Shown piece after piece: positions 1 through 5,462 of a stretch of DNA of 5,540 nucleotides. This DNA is from JABJJH01 sp047631095. GTDB taxonomy: Bacteria > Pseudomonadota > Alphaproteobacteria > UBA8366 > GCA-2717185. Every line of letters begins with the position of its first letter. Position 1 is the stretch's first letter. The stretch covers positions 1-5,540 of the forward strand of contig JBLHZD010000275.1 in assembly GCA_047631095.1 (NCBI GenBank), given 5' to 3'. A program made the translations under genes and the position numbers. Below the pieces are notes generated by a model. It made no database searches and had not been told where the DNA came from. It saw nothing but the letters and a program-made list of their open reading frames with translations.

Positions 1-1
1 G

Positions 2-127
2 GCCGCGATCAATCGCTTCATCAAGGAACACAACGACAAACCAATACCATTCAACTGGAAAGCTGATCCCGATGAGATAATTGCTGCCGTAAAGCGTGGG
101 TTCCAAACGTTGGAGTCAATCCACTAG
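2..127 (+). CDS. IS630-family transposase, C-terminal fragment (runs off left edge)
   Basis: Only the last 41 codons are in the window, in frame from base 2 to a TAG at 125-127. The peptide begins AAINRFIKEHNDKP and continues PFNWKADPDEIIAAVKRG, ending in LESIH. The pattern 'I..FI.EHN..P.PF.W.AD.D.IIAAV.RG' is what I recognise as the extreme C-terminus of IS630-type DDE transposases common in Alphaproteobacteria, where it follows the last catalytic acidic residue. The DDE residues themselves lie outside the window. The stop falls at the expected end of the family, so the 3' end looks intact, but whether the element is complete cannot be judged. IS630 elements insert at TA dinucleotides. The element's right end should lie shortly after the stop, and one TA occurs at 141-142, but I cannot see the partner inverted repeat. 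Confidence 0.82.
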   Translation, partial: AAINRFIKEHNDKPIPFNWKADPDEIIAAVKRGFQTLESIH

Positions 128-147
128 GCTCGGCGCTGCGTACAAAG

Positions 148-1107
148 ATGGAGCTTCGCGGCATTGCGGATGTTTGTGAAATTGAGCCCTACACAATTTC
201 TATTCCCGAGCCCTTACGCGCCGCTGCGGTCGGCGAGCGGTCGCTCGAATATCTCACCAAGCGTTACAGCATTACCAAAATCCGCAACCAAGCCGTCATC
301 CTTGTGGATATTGTTGGGTTTTCCAAGCATCCACCACTGGATCAGGTTACCTTACTGAACAGTCTCTCCTACTCTATCAACGTCGCATTTCAGCGCGCAC
401 AGGAACATGGCGTTAAAATATCCCTCCGGCATTCAACGACCGGAGACGGCTTTTATGTGTGGAACCAATCCAACACGATGAGCGGTAATCTCGATCTGTT
501 TTCCTTTCTGATGCTGTTGTTGGCGGAAAATTCCCTTGGCCGACGAAGCGGCATCGTGTCGACAATCCCGGAACTTCGCAGCAGTTTTCATATCGGCGAA
601 TGTTTTGAATATTATCAGGCGGAAGGCGCGCGCCCCGGCACCAGCAGCTTTATCGTTGGCGACGTCACCATACAATTGGCGAGAATGATCGAGAAGGCTC
701 TACCCAACCAAATACTCATTGGCGATTTTGCGGCTCAAACGCATTTCGACACCAACGCCGAAACCAAACCGGACATTTTTAACGCCCCCCGTTTTCTCGA
801 CGAATCCCAGGAGCGGCTGCGGGTGTTCGAAAACGTGACTTTGAGCCGGGAAAAAGTGAAATCGATCATGTGCTATCTCACGGGGCACAAAGAAGGCGAT
901 AGCAGCTACAATGTCAGCCGCTATGCGATTTATGACAAGCACGGTTACGAGCACAACGTCTACAACGCCAAGGTTAATGTGCATCGACAAAACGGTGAAA
1001 TTTTCCTGGGACGCCAGACCCAGGATCTCTCGGAATTCAACGCCGAAGAATCTGTAGCGCCGCCTCATACGCCCACCGATTCTTTACTAAAGGGCGCAGT
1101 CGCCTAA
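148..1107 (+). CDS. Divergent class III adenylate/guanylate cyclase-domain protein
   Basis: This 319-aa soluble protein has a class III nucleotidyl cyclase homology domain at about residues 48-195, preceded by about 45 residues with no recognisable domain. The first motif is ILVDIVGFS (51-59), with metal ligand D54. The second is TTGDGFYVW (97-105), with metal ligand D100. The third is IVGDVTIQLARMIE (169-182), whose R179 aligns with the transition-state Arg, followed by PNQILIGDF. The Lys usually three residues before the GD glycine is S96, the adenine-reading Asp position is F168 and the usual Asn is I175. The product may therefore not be ordinary cAMP, or the domain may be weakly active. 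Residues 196-319 form a C-terminal extension containing a YDKHGYEHNVYNAKVNV segment of unknown role. There is no membrane segment or signal peptide. ATG 148 has no good Shine-Dalgarno, but no alternative start precedes D54. The frame is open from base 76, across the transposase end, so an upstream part may have been lost to the IS element. Codon use is more A+T-rich than in the right-hand genes. Cyclase homology is confident; activity and substrate are not. Confidence 0.8.
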   Translation: MELRGIADVCEIEPYTISIPEPLRAAAVGERSLEYLTKRYSITKIRNQAVILVDIVGFSKHPPLDQVTLLNSLSYSINVAFQRAQEHGVKISLRHSTTGDGFYVWNQSNTMSGNLDLFSFLMLLLAENSLGRRSGIVSTIPELRSSFHIGECFEYYQAEGARPGTSSFIVGDVTIQLARMIEKALPNQILIGDFAAQTHFDTNAETKPDIFNAPRFLDESQERLRVFENVTLSREKVKSIMCYLTGHKEGDSSYNVSRYAIYDKHGYEHNVYNAKVNVHRQNGEIFLGRQTQDLSEFNAEESVAPPHTPTDSLLKGAVA

Positions 1108-1141
1108 ACGTCTGCGAAAACCCGCCCCGTCCGATTTTTTT
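1095..1141 (+). terminator. Possible weak terminator after the cyclase gene
   Basis: An imperfect stem CGCAGTCG (1095-1102) / CGTCTGCG (1109-1116) pairs across a 6-base loop with one T-T mismatch and spans the stop codon. A run of seven T follows at 1135-1141. The 18-base gap between stem and T-run is not canonical for an intrinsic terminator, so the call is tentative. Confidence 0.25.
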
Positions 1142-1250
1142 AGTTCTCGATCACGCGCCAACCTGTTGAGCGACGCTTAACCCTTGAACTTTTGAACGAT
1201 GAATTATCCTTCGCAAGAAGGGTCGTAGATTCAAACTGTTGCCTGCGCTG

Positions 1251-1258
1251 TTAACCAT
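1251..1258 (+). promoter_or_regulatory. CtrA-like half-site TTAACCAT
   Basis: The octamer TTAACCAT is a known recognition variant of the alphaproteobacterial cell-cycle regulator CtrA. A second, shorter TTAACCC lies at 1177-1183. The full TTAA-N7-TTAA spacing is not present. The site lies upstream of a histidine kinase of the PleC/DivJ type, which makes the match attractive, but a single octamer in an A+T-rich spacer can occur by chance. Confidence 0.3.
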
Positions 1259-1264
1259 CAAAAA

Positions 1265-1270
1265 TATAAT
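1265..1270 (+). promoter_or_regulatory. Possible -10 element (TATAAT)
   Basis: This is a perfect TATAAT in the spacer upstream of the kinase. The best -35-like hexamer, TTGCCT at 1239-1244, leaves a 20-base spacer, which is longer than the usual 16-18. If it is used, a transcript would start just before or within the inverted repeat at 1271-1318. Confidence 0.25.
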
Positions 1271-1318
1271 AATTTCGTCATGACCCAGACTCGTACTCCG
1301 TTTGGGTGACGATGAATT
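1271..1318. repeat. Bulged inverted repeat (AATT / TCGTC / ACCCA arms)
   Basis: The left arm is AATT (1271-1274), TCGTC (1275-1279) and ACCCA (1283-1287). The right arm is TGGGT (1303-1307), GACGA (1308-1312) and AATT (1315-1318). The three blocks pair in order to give 14 base pairs, with a 3-base bulge on the left, a 2-base bulge on the right and a 15-base loop. It could be an operator or a leader-RNA hairpin. No T-run follows, so an intrinsic terminator is unlikely. Confidence 0.45.
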
Positions 1319-1386
1319 CCGCTATTTCCCTAAAATTTGATCTGAATGTACCGCGAATTCCTTTGCGGCGCTCTGAATCGTTTTAA
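1312..1386 (+). CDS. Possible 24-aa leader ORF upstream of the kinase
   Basis: An ATG at 1312 opens 24 codons ending in TAA at 1384-1386. GGTGA, which matches the 3' part of a Shine-Dalgarno, lies only a few bases upstream. The peptide starts MNSAISLKFDLN and ends in RRSESF. It matches no family I know. It is in the same frame as the kinase but is separated from it by two stops. A chance ORF is the default reading, and a leader peptide is only a possibility. Confidence 0.12.
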   Translation: MNSAISLKFDLNVPRIPLRRSESF

Positions 1387-1485
1387 AAAGAACGTGTGGA
1401 AAACTTTATTGTGAGCTAGGACGATCCAACCAAAGGATACAATCCCGAACGCCCGGCTGAGCGCTCAAGCGGCGCGTCGGCCAGC

Positions 1486-2736
1486 GTGTTCGGCCGCACG
1501 ATCGGCGAAGCCTCCCAGCTGGGCCAGGCCCTGGAGCTCATTGCGTCTACTCAAGGACAGAACTCTCCCGCGCTGACGCCCATTATCCGAGAGTTGACGA
1601 ATTCCCACCGTGTCTTGCAAGGCGTCTATGAAGGTGCGTCCGGACAGGCCTTTGGCCCCTCGGCGCCCGCCACGCCATCGCCGGAACGCCAAACCCCGGA
1701 CTCAGAAAAATCCGACGACGTTCGTAAACTCGAAGCGCGACTCGAGGACACCGAGAAAAAGTTCCACGACCTGAAACAATCCGTCGCCTATCTGGTTGGT
1801 TATATTGAAAACACGCGCGCTCCCGCCGCGCCGACGGCGCCCATAACGCCCACAGCGCCCGGAGCGCCCGCGATGGACACTATGGCCACAATGGCCAATA
1901 ACGATATTCAAGAGTCCGATGAGACGGACGATTCACAGGCTCGGATCACAGAGCATGAGCGCGAACTCGACCGCCAACGGGATGTCGAAGTCAGCTTGCT
2001 AAAAACCATGCGGGATGTTTGCGAAGCCAACGAGGCGAAAAGCAATTTTCTGGCGAATATGAGTCACGAGATCAGAACGCCTTTGAATGCAATCATCGGG
2101 TTTTCCGAAATCATGGAATCACAGCTGATCGGCCCGCTCGGATCAGACCAATATGTCGGCTACGCCAAGGACGTTCGGGAAAGCGGTCAGCATTTGCTGG
2201 AAGTCATAAACGACATTCTCGACCTCTCCAAAATCGAAGCGGGCCAATTAGAGGCTGGCGAATCCGAGACGGACCTTCTTGACGCCATCGAGGCCAGCAT
2301 TCGTATGGTCACGGATCAGGCCAAGGAGGCCGAGGTTGCAGTCACGCTCGATGTTCCGCCAACAGTGCCCCATATTCGGGCCAATCCGCGGATGATCCGC
2401 CAAATCCTGCTAAACCTGTTGGTCAACGCCGTGAAATTCACCCCGCCGGGCGGATCGGTGACATTGCAGGTGCTGCGCCATGAGGCTACCGGCGATCTGT
2501 TGATCCGCGTTGAAGACACTGGCGTCGGTATTGACGAAGACGATCAAGAACGCATCCTTCGCCCCTTCGAGCAGGTTCGAAAGGCGGGCCGCCCCCATGG
2601 CAGCGGGACGGGCCTGGGATTGCCAATGTCCAAATCCCTCATTGAATTGCACGGCGGCGGCCTGGATTTGAACAGCCAACCCGGCGTCGGCACCGTCGTG
2701 ACTCTGCGCCTGCCCGCCGAACGGGTTTACAGTTAA
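1486..2736 (+). CDS. Soluble orphan sensor histidine kinase (HisKA + HATPase_c)
   Basis: This 416-aa cytoplasmic kinase autophosphorylates on a histidine and passes the phosphate to an unseen response regulator. A short helical N-terminus (1-50) is followed by a coiled coil (about 76-107), an Ala/Pro/Thr linker (111-130), a second charged helix (about 150-186), the dimerisation/phosphoacceptor domain with H-box SHEIRTPLN (H194), and the ATPase domain. The ATPase domain has N-box ILLNLLVNAVKF (307-318), G1 DTGVGID (344-350), F-box RPFEQV (359-364) and G2 GSGTGLGL (372-379). All catalytic boxes are intact. There is no membrane segment, PAS or receiver domain, so its input must come through the N-terminal helices or a partner. 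The catalytic core resembles the PleC/DivJ group. GTG 1486 is the first usable start after an in-frame TAG at 1417 but has no Shine-Dalgarno, so the 5' end is uncertain. No cognate regulator is adjacent. Family assignment is certain; start and signal are not. Confidence 0.92.
   Translation: MFGRTIGEASQLGQALELIASTQGQNSPALTPIIRELTNSHRVLQGVYEGASGQAFGPSAPATPSPERQTPDSEKSDDVRKLEARLEDTEKKFHDLKQSVAYLVGYIENTRAPAAPTAPITPTAPGAPAMDTMATMANNDIQESDETDDSQARITEHERELDRQRDVEVSLLKTMRDVCEANEAKSNFLANMSHEIRTPLNAIIGFSEIMESQLIGPLGSDQYVGYAKDVRESGQHLLEVINDILDLSKIEAGQLEAGESETDLLDAIEASIRMVTDQAKEAEVAVTLDVPPTVPHIRANPRMIRQILLNLLVNAVKFTPPGGSVTLQVLRHEATGDLLIRVEDTGVGIDEDDQERILRPFEQVRKAGRPHGSGTGLGLPMSKSLIELHGGGLDLNSQPGVGTVVTLRLPAERVYS
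1834..1869 (+). repeat. Four tandem 9-base units encoding a TAP/ITP/TAP/GAP linker
   Basis: ACGGCGCCC, ATAACGCCC, ACAGCGCCC and GGAGCGCCC follow each other without gaps, each ending in CGCCC. They encode an x-Ala/Thr-Pro run inside the kinase linker (residues 117-128), between the two helical segments. This is a low-complexity flexible spacer whose length may vary between strains. Confidence 0.7.
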
Positions 2737-2772
2737 ATCCAGACTGGCGAGAGCGTGAAGCCCACTCTATTG

Positions 2773-2813
2773 TTCTCTCCGAACACTTCAGGCTGAAAGC
2801 CTTCAGAGAGGAA
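2773..2813 (+). promoter_or_regulatory. Ribosome binding site of the reductase gene, with possible sequestering stem
   Basis: AGAGGA at 2807-2812 lies 8 bases before ATG 2821 and supports that start. TTCTCTC (2773-2779) can pair with GAGAGGAA (2806-2813) over 7 base pairs with one bulged G, which would cover the ribosome site. A competing small hairpin, CTGAA (2793-2797) / TTCAG (2802-2806), is also possible. Whether either forms is not known. Confidence 0.45.
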
Positions 2814-2820
2814 CCCCACA

Positions 2821-3714
2821 ATGCGATTCAAAACTGTCGCCATTTTAAGCCCTGGCGATATGGGCCATGCCGTCGGGCGCGTCTTGGGCCAATCCGGCCG
2901 ACAGGTCATCACGTGCCTCGAAGGTCGCAGCGCCCGCAGCCGAACCCTTGCGGAAGCCGGCGGGTTCGAACTGTCGCCAACCCTGGTCGACATGGTCCGC
3001 GACGCGGATATCGTCCTCTCCATCCTGCCGCCCGACGCGGCGATGGCGACCGCACAGGCGGTGGCCGCCGCGATGGGCGAGGCCGGCGCAACGCCGGTCT
3101 ACGCGGATTGCAACGCGATTTCACCGGATACCACCAAGGCTATCGGCAAGGTCATTGAAGCCGCAGGCGCAATCTATATCGATGCAGGTATCATCGGCCC
3201 CGCGCCGAGCAACGCCGATAACCCGACGCGATTTTATGTCTCCGGTCCCGCCGCCGACGCCTTTCAGGAACTCGACGGTCACGGCATTGGCGTCCGGGTG
3301 CTGAACGACCAGATCGGTCAGGCGTCCGCGATGAAAATGTGTTTCGCCGCAATCACCAAAGGCAGTTGGACACTCTACACCGCCGCCCTTGTCACCGCCG
3401 AGTCGTTCGGATTGACCGAGGCCTATATGGCGGAATTGAGCGGCAGCCGCCCCAATGTTCTCAGCGATATGCAGCGCATGGTCCCGCGCCTTCCCGTCGA
3501 CGCCGGACGCTGGATTGGCGAGATGGAGGAAATCGCCGCAACCTTCAAGAGCGCCGGCCTCCCCGCCGGGTTTCATGACGGCGCCGCAGATGTCTTCCGC
3601 CTGCTGGACAAAACCCCAATCGCGCAGGAAACGCGGGAAACCATTGATAAATCCCGGACACTGGAACAATGCCTGGCGATCTACACGGACGCCTTGTCCA
3701 AAGCAGGAGATTAG
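2821..3714 (+). CDS. NAD(P)-dependent beta-hydroxyacid dehydrogenase-like oxidoreductase (DUF1932 C-terminal domain)
   Basis: This 297-aa cytoplasmic dehydrogenase of the 6-phosphogluconate/3-hydroxyisobutyrate type has a full-length two-domain layout. The N-terminal Rossmann fold begins with TVAILSPGDMG (5-15), where the usual GxGxxG appears as SPGDMG; I recall this variant from the DUF1932 branch. Strand motif DADIVLSILPP (61-71) and YADCNAISPDT (94-104) follow, then IYIDAGIIGPAP (118-129), the substrate loop region. K172 in GQASAMKMCFA is the likely catalytic lysine, and the helical DUF1932 domain occupies about 185-265. The family oxidises or reduces a hydroxyl next to a carboxylate. The substrate here is unknown, but a role on a glyoxylate-derived oxo-acid (as GlxR has in allantoin use) would fit the AllA neighbour. 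A good Shine-Dalgarno precedes the ATG. It is the first gene of a tight operon, and its last codons contain the ribosome site of the next gene. Confidence 0.92.
   Translation: MRFKTVAILSPGDMGHAVGRVLGQSGRQVITCLEGRSARSRTLAEAGGFELSPTLVDMVRDADIVLSILPPDAAMATAQAVAAAMGEAGATPVYADCNAISPDTTKAIGKVIEAAGAIYIDAGIIGPAPSNADNPTRFYVSGPAADAFQELDGHGIGVRVLNDQIGQASAMKMCFAAITKGSWTLYTAALVTAESFGLTEAYMAELSGSRPNVLSDMQRMVPRLPVDAGRWIGEMEEIAATFKSAGLPAGFHDGAADVFRLLDKTPIAQETRETIDKSRTLEQCLAIYTDALSKAGD
3705..3710 (+). promoter_or_regulatory. Shine-Dalgarno AGGAGA that fixes the GTG start of the AllA gene
   Basis: AGGAGA lies inside the last codons of the reductase gene, 7 bases before GTG 3718. No in-frame ATG occurs until codon 40, well inside the conserved fold, so this site decides the start and indicates translational coupling to the upstream gene. 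Confidence 0.75.
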
Positions 3715-3717
3715 TTC

Positions 3718-4209
3718 GTGTCTCAAATCACCCTGACGCCCGTTCCGCTGACGCCCGAAGCCTTCGCGCCCTTTGGCGTGGTTTTCCCACTCGGAAAAGA
3801 CCGGCCGGGACCCCGGGACGCCTACGCCGCGCCCATGGAGAATTTGCGCGACGACGCAAAACTGAATGTATCGATCTCCCGTCCAAAACCCGTCGCCCTG
3901 CCGCTCATGGTCGAATGGCTGGAGCGCCATCCCTTCTCGTCCCAGACCTTTGTCCCACTGGACCTGTCCCGCCATCTTTTGTTGGGCTGTCCCAGCCGTC
4001 CGGATGGCAGTCCGGACATCGCCGCCGCCGTGACCTTTATCGGCGCGGCCAACCAGGGCGTCATGTATCGCCACAATGTCTGGCATCACCCCTTCGCCGG
4101 GCTGGACCGAAACGGAGAGACCGTCATGCTGCGATACGACGATGGCGGCGATAGGGACACCGAATGGTTCCAGGTTGAAAATGGTCCCACAATCCATGAC
4201 AACGCCTGA
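3718..4209 (+). CDS. allA: Ureidoglycolate lyase family protein (AllA-like)
   Basis: This 163-aa cytoplasmic enzyme of the ureidoglycolate lyase family (PF04115, cupin-like fold) has nearly the same length as E. coli AllA, which splits ureidoglycolate into glyoxylate and urea. The conserved opening LTPEAFAPFG (11-20) is present, as are ERHPFSSQTFVPL (69-81; E. coli has ERHPLGTQAFIPM) and QGVMYRHNVWHHPFAGL (113-129; E. coli has QGVNYHRNVWHHPLFAW). The middle segment VSISRPKPVALPL also matches. The start is GTG with a good Shine-Dalgarno in the preceding gene, three bases after that gene's stop. No other allantoin genes are visible, and the neighbours (DUF1932 reductase, transporter, enolase-superfamily enzyme) are not the standard purine set. 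Family membership is therefore firm, but the substrate may be a different carboxylic acid. The symbol is given for homology, not proven function. Confidence 0.88.
   Translation: MSQITLTPVPLTPEAFAPFGVVFPLGKDRPGPRDAYAAPMENLRDDAKLNVSISRPKPVALPLMVEWLERHPFSSQTFVPLDLSRHLLLGCPSRPDGSPDIAAAVTFIGAANQGVMYRHNVWHHPFAGLDRNGETVMLRYDDGGDRDTEWFQVENGPTIHDNA
3998..4017. repeat. Perfect 7-bp hairpin inside the AllA gene
   Basis: GTCCGGA (3998-4004) pairs with TCCGGAC (4011-4017) across a 6-base loop. It lies in coding sequence (SRPDGSPDI) in a variable loop of the protein. In GC-rich coding DNA such a stem can arise by chance. Confidence 0.4.
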
Positions 4210-5437
4210 CGCCGCCCTTCCCCCCGTGACAGCGCCCTGCGGCGACGTCCGGGCGCAACGACGCACGCTGGCGACCTGTTGTGGCGCCCATGCGCTGCAT
4301 GACGGCCTCGTCGATATGCTCTACGTGCTCCTACCGATACTGGCGCAAGCCTATGGCCTGAGCTACGCGCAGGTCGGCCTGATCCGCGCCGCCAACAAAG
4401 CGGCGATGTCGTTGTTCCAAATACCGGCGGGCCTACTGGCGGAGAGCATGGGCGAGCGCAACCTGCTGGCCTTCGGCACCCTTTGCACGGGAATCGCCTT
4501 TATCGGGCTGGGCGCCTCTTCCGGATTTTATCCCATCCTCATCTTGTTGTTCATCGCCGGGTTCGGCGCCGCGTTTCAGCACCCCTTATGCTCCTCGCTC
4601 GTCTCCAAGGCCTATACCGCCCAACGTCGCCGGGGCGGGTTGGGCACGTATAATTTCGCGGGCGATGTCGGCAAATTCGCTTTCGCAGGCCTGCTCAGTC
4701 TGGCGTTGGCGGCGGGGTTGAGTTGGGAAACGCCTGTCGTCGTCGCGGGCGGGTTAGGCGTCGCCATCGCTGTTCTCATCATAATTATTTTACCCCGTCT
4801 GACGCAGCCCCCTCTTGAAGAGACCACGCTCGGCGATGCCCCCATGGCGCCGTCCAATCCCGGTTGGGGCATCCGCGACCGCACAGGATTTTCCGCCCTG
4901 TGCGGCATTGCGGTTATCGACAGCGCGACCCGCAGCGGGTTCCTCACTTTCATCGCTTTTCTGATGATCGAAAAGGGCGTACCCAGCGGGTTGGCCACCA
5001 TCGCCATTCCCGCCGTGTTTGTCGGCGGCATGGTTGGCAAGCTCGCCTGCGGATTTCTGGCGGACCGGATTGGCGTTATCAGAACCGTCGTCTTGACCGA
5101 ACTCGCGACCGGCGGCGGCATTTTGCTGGCGCTCGTACTGCCCAATCTGGCCGCGTTTGCGTTATTGCCACTGATCGGCGTCGCGCTCAACGGAACCTCC
5201 TCGGTATTATACGGCACCATCGGTGATCTTGTTGATTCTGAACGACAATCCCGCGCCTTCGGCCTGTTTTATACGCTCGGATCGGTCTGCGGTATTTTAG
5301 CGCCGCTCGGTTATGGCCTGCTGGGCGACAGGATCGGAATCACCGAAACACTGGCGATTGTGGGCGCGGTAGTCTTTTTGACGATCCCGCTCTGTCTGGT
5401 GCTGCGTCCGGCAATCGCCGCGCATTCCCACCCGTAG
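4196..5437 (+). CDS. Major facilitator superfamily transporter, 12 predicted membrane segments
   Basis: This 413-aa inner-membrane transporter has hydrophobic segments throughout from residue 28 to 404, consistent with 12 helices and a central polar loop at about 201-230. The first-half cytoplasmic motif is GLLAESMGERN (79-89), and its second-half copy is GFLADRIGVIR (286-296); both are the MFS loop 2-3 signature. The opening helix region HALHDGLVDMLYVLLP followed by YGLSYAQVGL and GFGAAFQHP (122-130) resembles the fosmidomycin-resistance/FSR-like branch, but substrates of that branch are diverse. Operon context favours import or export of the small acid handled by the neighbouring enzymes over drug resistance. 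The frame is open 120 bases further upstream, to an ATG at 4076. I chose ATG 4196 because the extra residues are an out-of-frame reading of the AllA gene and hydrophilic. With this start it overlaps the AllA gene by 14 bases, which suggests translational coupling. Confidence 0.9.
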   Translation: MTTPDAALPPVTAPCGDVRAQRRTLATCCGAHALHDGLVDMLYVLLPILAQAYGLSYAQVGLIRAANKAAMSLFQIPAGLLAESMGERNLLAFGTLCTGIAFIGLGASSGFYPILILLFIAGFGAAFQHPLCSSLVSKAYTAQRRRGGLGTYNFAGDVGKFAFAGLLSLALAAGLSWETPVVVAGGLGVAIAVLIIIILPRLTQPPLEETTLGDAPMAPSNPGWGIRDRTGFSALCGIAVIDSATRSGFLTFIAFLMIEKGVPSGLATIAIPAVFVGGMVGKLACGFLADRIGVIRTVVLTELATGGGILLALVLPNLAAFALLPLIGVALNGTSSVLYGTIGDLVDSERQSRAFGLFYTLGSVCGILAPLGYGLLGDRIGITETLAIVGAVVFLTIPLCLVLRPAIAAHSHP

Positions 5438-5439
5438 CC

Positions 5440-5462
5440 AGGCATACGCCTAATCGGCCGAT
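5440..5462. other. Short palindromic spacer between convergent genes
   Basis: The 25 bases between the two stops hold a small AGGC/GCCT stem (5440-5443 with 5448-5451) and a perfect 10-base palindrome ATCGGCCGAT (5453-5462) that abuts the stop codon of the minus-strand gene. They may act as a shared bidirectional stop signal, but there is no T-run and the stems are short. Confidence 0.3.

Larger units (their letters stand above)
1108..1485. other. 378-base intergenic region between cyclase and histidine kinase genes
   Basis: No ORF of convincing length is present on either strand. The stretch is A+T-rich for this genome and holds a T-run (1135-1141), a close direct repeat of TTGAAC (1184-1189 and 1192-1197), a CtrA-like TTAACCAT box (1251-1258), a perfect TATAAT (1265-1270), a bulged inverted repeat (1271-1318) and a 24-codon ORF (1312-1386). 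From 1420 the kinase frame is open and reads as a plausible N-terminal extension without a start codon. The region most likely carries the kinase promoter and a structured leader. The exact promoter cannot be fixed by eye. Confidence 0.6.

Noticed and set aside
1818..1875. The repeated GCGCCC pattern as a regulatory or CRISPR-like repeat
   Set aside because: The units are in frame, 9 bases long without spacers, and encode a Pro/Ala linker within the kinase.
148..2736. Cyclase plus kinase as a Pycsar-type or other cyclic-nucleotide defence system
   Set aside because: No effector gene (TIR, membrane or nuclease with a cyclic-nucleotide sensor) is adjacent. The two genes are separated by 378 bases and do not look like one operon.
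4076..4195. Longer transporter start at ATG 4076
   Set aside because: The extra 40 residues are an out-of-frame reading of the conserved AllA C-terminus and are hydrophilic. ATG 4196 gives a normal MFS N-terminus.
3121..4266. Long minus-strand ORF of 381 codons opposite the reductase and AllA genes
   Set aside because: It is antisense to two genes with clear family motifs, contains no recognisable domain, and has the Gly/Arg-rich look of a shadow frame in GC-rich DNA.
4612..5220. Minus-strand ORF of 202 codons opposite the transporter
   Set aside because: It lies wholly inside the MFS gene, is low-complexity with many Pro, Ala and Arg, and has no motif.
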